Below, in pieces: positions 11,749 through 21,039 of a stretch of DNA of 38,604 nt (the stretch's first letter is position 1; the number at the start of each line of letters is the position of its first letter). The notes beneath the pieces were generated by a model that made no database searches, was not told the DNA's origin, and was given only the letters and a program-made list of their open reading frames with translations. The position numbers and the translations under genes were made by a program. Origin of the DNA: Tenacibaculum sp. (GTDB lineage: Bacteria; Bacteroidota; Bacteroidia; Flavobacteriales; Flavobacteriaceae); NCBI GenBank assembly GCA_020631475.1, contig JAHDHE010000010.1, positions 1-38,604 of the forward strand. Direction: 5' to 3'.

Positions 11749-11844
11749 ATTGGTATAAACCAAAAAACCACTAAATTAGCAGGCTTGCTAAAAAGTAAAC
11801 TTAGCAATAAACAGTGATTGTTAATCTAAAAAGATATATAATTT

Positions 11845-12555
11845 ATGACTCCGAATGATGACAGAAAAATAAAAGAAAAATTACAACCAAAAACTTGGAA
11901 TGAAATAAAAACAAACGATTCTTGGGCTATATTTAAAATCATGGCTGAGTTTGTTGAAGGATATGAAAAACTCAGTAAAATAGGACCTTGTGTTTCTATT
12001 TTTGGTTCTGCTCGTACTAAAACCAATCATCCTTACTATAAGTTAGCCGAAGAAGTAGCTTATCAGTTAACTCAAAACGGATTTGGAGTAATTACCGGTG
12101 GTGGCCCAGGTATTATGGAAGCTGGTAATAAAGGTGCTGATAGAGGGAAAGGAACTTCAGTCGGGTTAAATATCGAACTACCTTTTGAGCAACACGATAA
12201 TCCGTGGATTGACCATGATAAAAACTTAAATTTCGATTACTTTTTTGTTCGTAAAGTAATGTTTGTAAAGTATTCACAAGGTTTTGTAGTTATGCCTGGT
12301 GGTTTTGGAACTCTTGACGAACTTTTTGAAGCAATTACCTTAATTCAAACAAATAAAATAGGCCGTTTTCCTATTGTTTTAGTCGGTAAGAAATTCTGGG
12401 GTGGTTTAATCGATTGGATTAAAAACACTTTGTTGGAAGAAGGAAATATTAGCGAAAAAGACTTAAATTTATTTAGAGTTGTTGATACTGCAGATGAAGC
12501 AGTTGAGCATTTTAATAAATTCTATGCTAAATACAAATTAAAGCCAAATTTTTAA
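11845..12555 (+). CDS. LOG-family (TIGR00730) nucleotide phosphoribohydrolase
   Basis: This 236-aa cytoplasmic protein has the LOG signature: GGGPGIMEAGNKGA (from residue ~85) and PGGFGTLDELFEA (from ~151). Both belong to the Rossmann-like active site that hydrolyses cytokinin-type or other nucleoside 5'-monophosphates to base and ribose phosphate. The length is normal for the Bacteroidota form with a helical N-terminal extension (~50 residues). It stands alone between two terminators and is not obviously linked to the peptide locus. The true substrate cannot be told from sequence. Confidence 0.85.
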   Translation: MTPNDDRKIKEKLQPKTWNEIKTNDSWAIFKIMAEFVEGYEKLSKIGPCVSIFGSARTKTNHPYYKLAEEVAYQLTQNGFGVITGGGPGIMEAGNKGADRGKGTSVGLNIELPFEQHDNPWIDHDKNLNFDYFFVRKVMFVKYSQGFVVMPGGFGTLDELFEAITLIQTNKIGRFPIVLVGKKFWGGLIDWIKNTLLEEGNISEKDLNLFRVVDTADEAVEHFNKFYAKYKLKPNF

Positions 12556-12573
12556 AAATAACTAACTATATTT

Positions 12574-12601
12574 AAAGCTCGTTGAAAATTCAACGAGCTT
12601 T
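12574..12601 (+). terminator. Terminator after the LOG gene
   Basis: A 13-bp stem, AAAGCTCGTTGAA with TTCAACGAGCTTT (12574-12586 with 12589-12601), is followed by T-rich sequence. It directly precedes the next gene. Confidence 0.85.
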
Positions 12602-12612
12602 TATTTTTTAAT

Positions 12613-15432
12613 TTGAAATATCTAAAAACCCTTTTCTTGTTTTTTTTAATGCACTGTTTGTTTATAACAGCGCAAACAAATTCTATTGAAATAAACGCTA
12701 GGTTAGATGTTAAAAACGATTTACTTCATATTCAGCAAAAAACAGTTTTTTTTAACAACTCTTCTACCAATTTAAACGAATTATTTTTACACAATTGGGC
12801 TAATAGTTTTAAAAACAACCAAACCCCTTTGGCTAAACGTTTTATTGAAGATTATAAAAAAGAATTCCATTTTGCTAATAAAAAAAACAAAGGATATTCT
12901 AAAATTAAAAACCTAACTGTAAATTTTGAACAAGTTTCTTTTAAAGAAAAAGAAAATCATCAAGATATTATTCAAGTTCTTTTAAACAAAACATTAAAAC
13001 CTAAAGACAGCTTAGTTTTATCTACTACATACACAGTTAAAATTCCTTCTGATAAGTTCACTGGTTATGGAAAAACAACTAATGGATATCATTTACGTTT
13101 TTGGAATATTGTTCCCACTGTATTTAAAGATAAATGGGAATTAATGAGTAATTTAAACTTAAACGATCTATATCAAGAACCTACAAATTATATTATAGAT
13201 ATTGATGTTCCTATGCAATATCAAATTGAAAGTAACTTATATCAATATAAAACAAAAAAAGAAAAAACTACCAACTATTACCTAATAGGAAAAAATAAAA
13301 AAGACATCATTTTAAATATTAGTTTACAAAACAGATTTACTTCTTTTAAAATAAAAAATAAAGAAATTAAAACCGACACCTATATAAAAAGCATTACAAA
13401 TAGTAACTCAACAAAAACAATACAGCAACAAATAAGTTTTATTGAAAATTATATAGGTAAACATACACTTCCAGAAATTTTTGTAGATGCTAGAACAGTT
13501 AATAAAAACTCTTCTTATGAAATTTACGGATTACCTCGTTGGTTAAAACCTTTTCCTAAAAAATTTCGATGGGAAATAAAGTTTTTTAAAGCTTTAACTA
13601 GAAAATATTTAAACGATGTTTTTAGTGTAAATCAAAGAACAAATTATTGGCTTACTGATGGATTGGAAACTTTTTTAATGATGGAATATATTAAAAAGTA
13701 TTATCCAGATATAACAATTTTAGGAAAATACTCTAAATACTGGCCAATAAAAACTTACAATATTTCTAAGCTAAAACAAAACGACAAGTATGCTTTTATC
13801 TATCAGTTTAGCGCTCGTAAATTTTATGACCAAGCATTAAATGTTTCAGCAGATTCACTTTCTAACTTCAATAAAAAAATAGTTAGTAAATATAAGGCAG
13901 GCTTAGGTTTATCTTATCTTCAAGATTATTTAGGTGATAGTATTTTAAAAAAATCTATTAAAGAATATTATTCAGAAACCAACTTTAAAATAGGTAACAA
14001 CAATACTTTCGAAGATATTCTTAAAAAAAATACTTCAAAAAATTTAAAGTGGTTTTTTAATGATTACATCAAAACAACTAAAAAAATTGATTATAAAATT
14101 AAAAAGGTCAAATACACAAAAAATAAAGATTCTTTAGAAATTACCATCAAAAATAAAAGAAATTTTTCTGCTCCAATTGCCTTGTATGGAATTCGAGAAA
14201 AAAACATAAAATATAAAAAGTGGTTTGACGGAATAGACTCCACAAAAACGATAAAAATAAAAAGAGGAAATTTTGATAAACTAGCCTTAAACTACGAGAA
14301 TATATATCCTGAATACAACTCTTTAGATAATTTTAGAAAAGTTAATAATAGCTTAATTAACAAACCTCTTCAATTTCGCTTTTTTAAAGATGTTGAAAAC
14401 CCTTATTACAATCAGCTATTTTACTACCCAGACTTAAAATATAATATATATGACGGACTTATACTTGGTATTAACTTTAATAATAAATCCGTTTCAAACT
14501 ATAATTTTGAATTCAGCTTAACTCCTAATTATAGTACTAAAAGTAAAAATTTTACAGGTTCATACTCTTTTGCTTACAATCATTTTTTTAAAAAATCTAG
14601 TATTTATAAAATACGTTATGGTGTAGGTGGAAGTAATTTTCATTATGCACCAGAATTACAATACAAAACGTTTACTCCTTTTACAAGTATACAATTTAGA
14701 CGAAATACTCTTAGAGATAATGGACTAAAACTTTTAACTGCACGACTAATAAGTGTAAATAAAGAATTAGCTCCTAATGCTATTAAGCAAGAAAAAGACA
14801 AATACAACATCTATAATTTAAGGTACATTCAATCTAAATTTGATGCTATTAACAGAACCCTATACGCTGTAAATACAGAGTTTAATTCTAACTTTACGAA
14901 AATAACAACAGATATTCGTTACCGCAGATTTTTTAAAGCTGATAAAAGTTATGAAATACGTTTTTTTGGAGGTTATTTCTTATCTAACAAAACAACAGGA
15001 GATTATTTTAGCTTCGGATTAAATAGTGGATCTGATTATTTGTTTGAACAAAATTTATTTGGTCGATCGGAAAATGAAGGAATTTTTAGTCAGCAATTTG
15101 TTATAGGTCAAGGAGGTTTTAAATCTAAATTTAGCGAACCACATTTTGCTAACCAACTAATCACTTCAGTAAACACAAGTTTTACTGTATGGAAATCTTT
15201 TGAGTTTTATAACGATTTTGCCATGTTAAAAAATAAAAACACTACGCCAAAGTATTTTTATGAAAACGGAATTCGTTTAAACTTAATTCCAAATATTTTC
15301 GAATTTTACTTTCCGATTTACACAAACGAAGGTTTTGAAATTACAAAACATAAATATCCTTCAAAAATTAGATTTATCGTATCTACAGATATTAACAGAA
15401 TCTATAATTTTTTCAGAAGAGGTTTATTATAG
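12613..15432 (+). CDS. M1-aminopeptidase-like surface protein with degraded zinc site and barrel-like C-terminus
   Basis: This is a 939-aa exported protein. The signal peptide is ~1-20 (LKTLFLFFLMHCLFITAQ). Residues ~25-500 follow the layout of M1-type peptidases: N-terminal beta domain, then a helical domain with NYWLTDGLETFLMMEY at 344-359, the counterpart of the M1 ...WLNEGFA... helix. The expected HExxH lies at WEIKFFKALTRKYL, where neither His is present, and the second-helix Glu is Asp349. Residues ~580-939 are rich in alternating aromatic strands and end in a Phe-containing C-terminus (NFFRRGLL), like an outer-membrane barrel. It is likely a non-catalytic or altered relative. The start is TTG 12613; an ATG 14 codons in would remove most of the signal peptide. 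Confidence 0.65.
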   Translation: MKYLKTLFLFFLMHCLFITAQTNSIEINARLDVKNDLLHIQQKTVFFNNSSTNLNELFLHNWANSFKNNQTPLAKRFIEDYKKEFHFANKKNKGYSKIKNLTVNFEQVSFKEKENHQDIIQVLLNKTLKPKDSLVLSTTYTVKIPSDKFTGYGKTTNGYHLRFWNIVPTVFKDKWELMSNLNLNDLYQEPTNYIIDIDVPMQYQIESNLYQYKTKKEKTTNYYLIGKNKKDIILNISLQNRFTSFKIKNKEIKTDTYIKSITNSNSTKTIQQQISFIENYIGKHTLPEIFVDARTVNKNSSYEIYGLPRWLKPFPKKFRWEIKFFKALTRKYLNDVFSVNQRTNYWLTDGLETFLMMEYIKKYYPDITILGKYSKYWPIKTYNISKLKQNDKYAFIYQFSARKFYDQALNVSADSLSNFNKKIVSKYKAGLGLSYLQDYLGDSILKKSIKEYYSETNFKIGNNNTFEDILKKNTSKNLKWFFNDYIKTTKKIDYKIKKVKYTKNKDSLEITIKNKRNFSAPIALYGIREKNIKYKKWFDGIDSTKTIKIKRGNFDKLALNYENIYPEYNSLDNFRKVNNSLINKPLQFRFFKDVENPYYNQLFYYPDLKYNIYDGLILGINFNNKSVSNYNFEFSLTPNYSTKSKNFTGSYSFAYNHFFKKSSIYKIRYGVGGSNFHYAPELQYKTFTPFTSIQFRRNTLRDNGLKLLTARLISVNKELAPNAIKQEKDKYNIYNLRYIQSKFDAINRTLYAVNTEFNSNFTKITTDIRYRRFFKADKSYEIRFFGGYFLSNKTTGDYFSFGLNSGSDYLFEQNLFGRSENEGIFSQQFVIGQGGFKSKFSEPHFANQLITSVNTSFTVWKSFEFYNDFAMLKNKNTTPKYFYENGIRLNLIPNIFEFYFPIYTNEGFEITKHKYPSKIRFIVSTDINRIYNFFRRGLL

Positions 15433-15517
15433 ATACTTCAACAATTTTCGTTTTTTCTCTATTTTTTTGAAGATAATTCAATAAATATTGAAATTTTTAA
15501 ATTTCAACTAAAAAAAC

Positions 15518-15525
15518 TATCTTTG
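15518..15525 (+). promoter_or_regulatory. -7 box of the E1 dehydrogenase gene
   Basis: TATCTTTG is a full match to TAnnTTTG, 24 nt before the ATG. The -33 region is only T-rich, without a clear TTG at standard spacing. Confidence 0.55.
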
Positions 15526-15549
15526 TAACCGTACCAAAATTAGACGATC

Positions 15550-18003
15550 ATGACGCAAAATACAGAAGTAGCTAACACTCAACAACTTTCTTTTCAAGAT
15601 TTTAAAAATGAAGTTTTAAACGATTACAGAATTGCTCGTATAAGTAGAGAATGTAGTTTATTAGGACGAAGAGAAGTTTTAACGGGTAAAGCTAAATTTG
15701 GAATTTTTGGTGATGGTAAAGAAGTACCGCAATTAGCAATGGCTAAAGCTTTTCAAAATGGTGATTTCCGTTCTGGGTATTATCGCGATCAAACTTTTAT
15801 GATGGCTATTGGAGAGTTAACTCCTCAACAATTTTTTGCTGGCTTGTATGCACATACCGATATTAATATCGAACCAATGTCTGCAGGTCGTCAAATGGGA
15901 GGTCACTTTGCTACTCATTCTATTGATGAAAATGGTAACTGGAAAAACTTAACTGCTCAGAAAAATTCATCCGCAGATATTTCACCAACCGCAGGTCAAA
16001 TGCCTCGTTTATTAGGTTTAGCACAAGCTTCTAAAATCTACAGAAATGTTGAAGGTTTAGAAAATTTCACAAACTTTTCAAATAAAGGTAATGAAGTAGC
16101 TTGGGGTACTATTGGTAATGCGAGTACAAGTGAAGGGTTGTTTTTTGAAACCATCAATGCGGCAGGTGTTTTACAAGTACCAATGGTTATGAATGTTTGG
16201 GATGATGAATATGGAATTTCGGTACACGCAAAACATCAAACAACAAAAGAAAGTATTTCTGAAATTTTAAAAGGATTCCAGAAAGAAAACGATACAAACG
16301 GATATGAAATTTTTGTAGTAAATGGTTGGGATTATGTACAACTAATCGATACTTACAATAAAGCTTCAAAAATTGCTAGAGAGCAACATATTCCTGTTTT
16401 AATTCATGTAAAAGAACTAACACAACCACAAGGACATTCAACTTCTGGCTCACACGAAAGATATAAATCTCCAGAACGTCTACAATGGGAACAAGATTTC
16501 GACTGTATAACTCAAATGCGTAAATGGATTTTAGAGTTTGAATTGCAAGATGAAAATGGAGATACTTTAAAGTTTATTGATTCTGAAGAAGAATTAATAG
16601 CTATTGAAAAAGAAGCAAAGAAACAAGTTAGCAAAGCAAAACGAGATGCTTGGAGTGCTTTTACAAATGAAATAAAAGCTGAAGTTGCTATCGCAATTGA
16701 ATTACTAGAAAAAGTAGCTCAAAAAAGCAATAATGGGTCATTCATATCTAAATATAAAAATGATTTAGCAACTATTGATGAGCCTATTCGTAAAGATATT
16801 TTAGTTGCAGCACGTAAAAGTTTACGTTATTTAAAAGATGAAAACTTTGCTGAAAAAGTTGAGTTGCAAAACTTCATAAAATCATCTATTAATAGTGCTG
16901 CTGTAAAATATTCTGCTCACTTATTAAGCGAAACAGAACAAGCAACACAAAATGTTACTGTAGAAGCTCCTACATATGCATCAGAAAAAAATATGGTAGA
17001 TGCTCGTATTATTATGCGTGATAATTTTGATGCTATTTTTAATAAATACCCAGAAACTTTAATTTTTGGTGAAGATGCTGGTTATATTGGTGATGTAAAC
17101 CAAGGATTAGAAGGCTTACAAGAAAAGCATGGAGAATTAAGAGTTTCAGACGTTGGTATTCGTGAAGCTACTATTTTAGGTCAAGGAATTGGAATGGCTA
17201 TGAGAGGACTACGTCCGATTGCTGAAATTCAGTATTTAGATTACCTTTTATATGCTTTACAAATTATGAGTGACGATTTAGCAACACTTCGTTACCGTAC
17301 ATTTGGTAAACAAAAAGCACCATTAATTATTCGTACTCGTGGACATCGTTTAGAAGGTATTTGGCATTCTGGTTCACCAATGGGAGGAATTATAAATAAC
17401 ATTCGTGGAATCCACGTTTTAGTACCAAGAAATATGACGAAAGCTGCCGGATTCTACAACACTTTATTAGAAGGTGACGATCCTGCTTTAGTAGTTGAAT
17501 GTTTAAATGGTTATCGTTTAAAAGAAGAATTACCAACCAATTTAGGTGAATTTAAAACACCGATTGGAGTTGTAGAAACCATTAAAGAAGGAACAGATAT
17601 TACTATTATTTCTTACGGATCTACGCTTAGAATTGTAGAAGAAGCTGCTAAAGATTTAGCACAAGTTGGTATCGACGTAGAAATTGTAGATGCACAAAGT
17701 TTACTCCCTTTTGATATTAATCACGATACAGTTAAATCGGTTGCAAAAACAAACAGGTTATTAGTTGTTGACGAAGATGTTCCTGGTGGAGCTTCAGCAT
17801 ATTTATTACAAGAAATTGTTGAAAACCAAAACGGATATAAACATTTAGATAGCAAACCTCAAACTTTAACAGCAAAAGCACATAGACCTGCTTATGGAAC
17901 AGACGGAGATTATTTCTCTAAACCATCTGCTGAAGATATTTTTGAAAAAGTGTATGAGATTATGCATGAAGCCAATCCTACAAAATTTAAGAGTTTGTAT
18001 TAA
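15550..18003 (+). CDS. Alpha-keto acid dehydrogenase E1, fused alpha and beta subunits
   Basis: This 817-aa fusion corresponds to the thiamine-diphosphate E1 enzyme of branched-chain or other 2-oxo acid dehydrogenase complexes. The alpha part (~1-400) holds the ThDP/Mg segment GTIGNASTSEGLFFE... followed by NVWDDEYGIS (~186-225). The beta part (~480-817) starts MVDARIIMRDNFDAIF and contains FGEDAGYIGDVNQGLEGL, EIQYLDYLLYALQ, and a C-terminal transketolase domain (IISYGSTLRIVEEAAKDL, VDEDVPGG). Single-chain alpha-beta E1 proteins of this type are common in Flavobacteriia. Which oxo acid it prefers cannot be read. Its stop codon shares TTAA with the convergent DUF2851 gene. Confidence 0.88.
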   Translation: MTQNTEVANTQQLSFQDFKNEVLNDYRIARISRECSLLGRREVLTGKAKFGIFGDGKEVPQLAMAKAFQNGDFRSGYYRDQTFMMAIGELTPQQFFAGLYAHTDINIEPMSAGRQMGGHFATHSIDENGNWKNLTAQKNSSADISPTAGQMPRLLGLAQASKIYRNVEGLENFTNFSNKGNEVAWGTIGNASTSEGLFFETINAAGVLQVPMVMNVWDDEYGISVHAKHQTTKESISEILKGFQKENDTNGYEIFVVNGWDYVQLIDTYNKASKIAREQHIPVLIHVKELTQPQGHSTSGSHERYKSPERLQWEQDFDCITQMRKWILEFELQDENGDTLKFIDSEEELIAIEKEAKKQVSKAKRDAWSAFTNEIKAEVAIAIELLEKVAQKSNNGSFISKYKNDLATIDEPIRKDILVAARKSLRYLKDENFAEKVELQNFIKSSINSAAVKYSAHLLSETEQATQNVTVEAPTYASEKNMVDARIIMRDNFDAIFNKYPETLIFGEDAGYIGDVNQGLEGLQEKHGELRVSDVGIREATILGQGIGMAMRGLRPIAEIQYLDYLLYALQIMSDDLATLRYRTFGKQKAPLIIRTRGHRLEGIWHSGSPMGGIINNIRGIHVLVPRNMTKAAGFYNTLLEGDDPALVVECLNGYRLKEELPTNLGEFKTPIGVVETIKEGTDITIISYGSTLRIVEEAAKDLAQVGIDVEIVDAQSLLPFDINHDTVKSVAKTNRLLVVDEDVPGGASAYLLQEIVENQNGYKHLDSKPQTLTAKAHRPAYGTDGDYFSKPSAEDIFEKVYEIMHEANPTKFKSLY

Positions 18004-19277
18004 TCAACCTCTCTTAACAAACTATTACCTATTGCGCACTGTAAACAACGTTTCTTTGCGCAATAGTTATTTTTAAGTTCTAATAAAGCTTGACTTTCAA
18101 AAGCACTTTTTGATTTAATTTTCAACTCTGAAAACTTAGTTATTATTGAGTTTTTCTCAGGCTTTAATTCTTTTATCAAGTTTAAAATAACTTCTTGAGC
18201 TTCTTCTCCTCTACTTTTGTGATAGATAAACTTTAAAGGGATTACTGTATTTATTAATAACAAATCTATAAATGATTTTGTTAGTTTTTTTGTTGATTTT
18301 TTTGAGGTAGTTTCAAAAGTATAATGCGATTTCCAAAAATCGTTTACTTCAACTGATAATAACTTGTAAAAATTTTCAATTTTATTTATTTCCATCAATT
18401 TAGAAAACAAATTCTCTTGCTTATGAAATAAAGCAACTAATTGAGAAATTCGTATTGTTGGAAAATTAGTTGGTCGCATTCTAAAAAACTGAAATTTCCT
18501 GTTAGTAATGGGAAGCAACTTATATTTATGTTGTATATAATCATATTCTTTTTTGAGCTCTTTTTGATATAATTCTTCAATTTCATTATTTAAAAATCCT
18601 GCTTGTCCAAATAACAATGCTGGTAACTGTAATTCGTTAGATCTGACTTTTCTAAGTATTGAGAAATCAAACGATTGTGCTAATTGTAAAAATGCTTCTC
18701 CGTTTACTTTCAATCCGAAGTTTTTAGCTAATAACTGAAACAATACAGCTTCATAATCATTATTAGAATTTGTTAAAAGTTGTTTTATTAAAACTGATTT
18801 ATTTTCTAACCTATCAAAATATAAACGTTCTAACCAATTATTAAACAAAAACGAATCGACCTCTTTTATTTGATTTTCACAAGGAATAAAACGTTGCTCT
18901 TTAGAAAATAATTTTTGATAATTATTTAGTAAGTTATTCGCTACAAAGTCCCTTAATATTAAAGTTGGTAACGGCAAATTGTTCTTCATATAAACATCAG
19001 CATCATACCTCCAAACTACATGTAAAATCACAGCATCGTAGTTTTCATCTTCTTCATGCTTATGTAAATACCAATCGGAAGAGTTTACATGAATCTCAAT
19101 ATTACCAATCCATAATTGATTATTTATTTTTAATTGAGCGTTTAAAAAATCTGGTCCTGAATTTTTATTATACGTTCCAGATTTAACAATTTGAATATCT
19201 TCACCTATCGTTGATTTCAAACGAGTTACATCCAGCAATTTGTATTGCCATAAAAAATGTAGAAATTCTTCTTTCAT
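18000..19277 (-). CDS. DUF2851 family protein
   Basis: This 425-aa protein has the hallmarks of DUF2851: an N-terminal LHFLWQYKLLD, then SGPDFLNAQLKI, WIGNIEIHVNSSDWYLHKH and YDAVILHVVWRYD (residues ~40-110), and the C-terminal cysteine motif CAKKRCLQCAIG. The E-H-H-D pattern in the first block looks like a nuclease-type metal site, but no activity is established to my knowledge. It is widespread in Bacteroidota. It is convergent with the E1 gene with a 4-bp overlap of stop codons and transcribed alone. Confidence 0.88.
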   Translation of the reverse strand: MKEEFLHFLWQYKLLDVTRLKSTIGEDIQIVKSGTYNKNSGPDFLNAQLKINNQLWIGNIEIHVNSSDWYLHKHEEDENYDAVILHVVWRYDADVYMKNNLPLPTLILRDFVANNLLNNYQKLFSKEQRFIPCENQIKEVDSFLFNNWLERLYFDRLENKSVLIKQLLTNSNNDYEAVLFQLLAKNFGLKVNGEAFLQLAQSFDFSILRKVRSNELQLPALLFGQAGFLNNEIEELYQKELKKEYDYIQHKYKLLPITNRKFQFFRMRPTNFPTIRISQLVALFHKQENLFSKLMEINKIENFYKLLSVEVNDFWKSHYTFETTSKKSTKKLTKSFIDLLLINTVIPLKFIYHKSRGEEAQEVILNLIKELKPEKNSIITKFSELKIKSKSAFESQALLELKNNYCAKKRCLQCAIGNSLLREVD

Positions 19278-19386
19278 AACCGTAAATTAGCAATTCTTTT
19301 ACGACTAAAACACAAGTCGTTTAAGTATAAAATTTTGACTTTAAGGTAATTAATTAAATTCAAAAACACAAAACCTATAAATTTAT

Positions 19387-19398
19387 GCCTATATAGGC
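19387..19398. promoter_or_regulatory. Palindrome upstream of the redoxin gene
   Basis: GCCTATATAGGC is a perfect 12-bp palindrome 15 nt before the redoxin ATG. Its location fits an operator or a promoter-overlapping binding site. No matching second site was seen. Confidence 0.4.
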
Positions 19399-19413
19399 AC
19401 ACTATATTAAGAT

Positions 19414-20241
19414 ATGAAAAACTTTACTAAATCACTTTTTATCAGCGGATTCCCTGTTTTTGCATTAATTATTTTTGTAAAAACAATCATTGATGCTAAT
19501 TTCAATATTAGTAATATTGGTATATTAATTTTATCAATTACTGTTGTTGTCTTTTTTTCAATGCTATTTATAAAACCTGTAGCAAGAACCACAAAAACAC
19601 TTACTTTTTATTCAAGTTTAATCGTTTTAGGTTTTACTCTAAATCTTTTTAATTTCGAACAGAAATCTCTTTTAATCGCTGTTGGATTAGCTCTAGGGTG
19701 GTTGGCTTATTTAACTTGGTATTCTTCTTTTAATTCAAGAAACACTTCTGTTTTAGAAGTTGGAAAAATATTACCAGATTTTACACTTGAAAATGGAGAT
19801 TCAAAACAAATTTCTTTAAATGACTTATCTGGTGATTTTAAAATATTTATCTTTTACAGAGGTAATTGGTGTCCGCTTTGTATGGCACAAATAAAAGAAG
19901 TAGTAAACGAATATAAAGAGTTAGAAAAACGAAATGCTGATATGGTTTTAGTAAGTTCTCAACCTCATAAATTCACAAAAAGTTTAGCAAACAAACACAA
20001 AGTCCCTTTTCATTTTTTAGTTGACAAAAATAATAAAACTGCTAAACAATTAGGAATTTTACATGAAAACGGATTACCAGCAGGGTTTCAAGTTTTTGGT
20101 TACGAATCTGACGTTGTATTACCAACTGTAATTATTACTGATAAAGACAATAAAATTATTTTTGCCGATTTAACCGATAATTATCGTGTGCGTCCAGAAC
20201 CAGCAACTTTTATAAAAATAATTGACAACTATAAAGATTAA
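19414..20241 (+). CDS. Membrane-anchored peroxiredoxin-like (AhpC/TSA) protein
   Basis: This is a 275-aa protein. Four hydrophobic helices occupy residues ~1-105. A redoxin domain follows (VGKILPDFTLENGDSKQISL), with GNWCPLC at 150-156. C153 is the likely peroxidatic or redox cysteine and C156 makes it CxxC. PAGFQVFG and the later VLPTVIITD fit the AhpC/TSA fold. The helical N-terminus places the redoxin domain at the membrane, probably on the cytoplasmic face if helix number is even. It is followed by a nitroreductase, so a redox-stress theme is possible. Confidence 0.8.
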   Translation: MKNFTKSLFISGFPVFALIIFVKTIIDANFNISNIGILILSITVVVFFSMLFIKPVARTTKTLTFYSSLIVLGFTLNLFNFEQKSLLIAVGLALGWLAYLTWYSSFNSRNTSVLEVGKILPDFTLENGDSKQISLNDLSGDFKIFIFYRGNWCPLCMAQIKEVVNEYKELEKRNADMVLVSSQPHKFTKSLANKHKVPFHFLVDKNNKTAKQLGILHENGLPAGFQVFGYESDVVLPTVIITDKDNKIIFADLTDNYRVRPEPATFIKIIDNYKD

Positions 20242-20300
20242 ATTTATTGAACTATCAATTTTTACAATTACTAAACATTTATCATTCTTAAAAGCAATTG

Positions 20301-20308
20301 TATTTTTG
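20301..20308 (+). promoter_or_regulatory. -7 box of the nitroreductase gene
   Basis: TATTTTTG matches TAnnTTTG, 19 nt before the ATG. The -33 element is not clear. Confidence 0.45.
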
Positions 20309-20327
20309 CTACATCAATACATAAAAA

Positions 20328-20957
20328 ATGAATAGTATAGAAAATTTAAAATGGCGTTATGCTGTTAAAAAATTCGACGAAAATAAATCACTTTCAGAAG
20401 CTCAAATAAATACGTTAAAAGAAGCTTTTAATTTAACTGCTACTTCTTACGGATTGCAACCAATTAAAATGGTTGTAATTAAAAATAAAGAGATTCAACA
20501 AAGATTAGTTGAACATTCTTGGAATCAGCAGCAAGTAGTGCAAACATCTCATTTGTTAGTTATTTGCATTCCTAAAACTTACACTGAAAAAGAAGTAGAA
20601 AGTTATTTCGATTTAGTTAAAGAAATAAGAAATACTCCTGATGAAATTTTAAATCCTTTTAAAGAAATGCTTACAAGTTCTATTGCAAGTAAAACGCAAG
20701 AAGAATTAAGTAGCTGGAATAAAAATCAAGCTTATATTGCTTTAGGAAATTTAATGACAGTTGCTGCAAACGAAAAAATTGATTCTTGCCCAATGGAAGG
20801 TTTTGTTCCTGAAAAATACGATGAGATTTTAGAACTGGACAAGCATAATTTAACCTCAGTCTTAGTATTACCTGTTGGTTTTAGAGCTGAAGACGATTAT
20901 ATGAAAGACTTAAAAAAAGTTCGTAGAAAAACTGAAGAAGTTATTATTGAACTATAG
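20328..20957 (+). CDS. NAD(P)H-dependent nitroreductase-family oxidoreductase
   Basis: This 209-aa FMN flavoprotein is of the NfsB-like type. It has WRYAVKKFDENKSLSE (FMN-binding Arg/Lys at the start), TATSYGLQPIKMVVI, a central helix pair, QAYIALGNLMTVAANEKIDSC with the MEGF segment, and a C-terminal VLPVGFRAEDDY. Members reduce nitro compounds, quinones or other electrophiles using NAD(P)H. The length is normal for the family and no key residue seems lost. It is transcribed after the redoxin gene, with its own likely promoter. Confidence 0.88.
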   Translation: MNSIENLKWRYAVKKFDENKSLSEAQINTLKEAFNLTATSYGLQPIKMVVIKNKEIQQRLVEHSWNQQQVVQTSHLLVICIPKTYTEKEVESYFDLVKEIRNTPDEILNPFKEMLTSSIASKTQEELSSWNKNQAYIALGNLMTVAANEKIDSCPMEGFVPEKYDEILELDKHNLTSVLVLPVGFRAEDDYMKDLKKVRRKTEEVIIEL

Positions 20958-20970
20958 TTCTACAATTACA

Positions 20971-21033
20971 AATTATCAATTAGGAATTGTAAAGTAAGAA
21001 ATTTAGTACATTCGTAATTCCTAATTGATAATT
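20971..21033. repeat. Perfect 18-bp inverted repeat
   Basis: AATTATCAATTAGGAATT (20971-20988) is the exact reverse complement of 21016-21033, with a 27-nt loop. It fills the gap between the nitroreductase and the symporter, and the right arm ends 7 nt before the symporter start. There is no T run. It could be a miniature mobile unit or an mRNA structure. Confidence 0.75.
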
Positions 21034-21039
21034 AACCGC

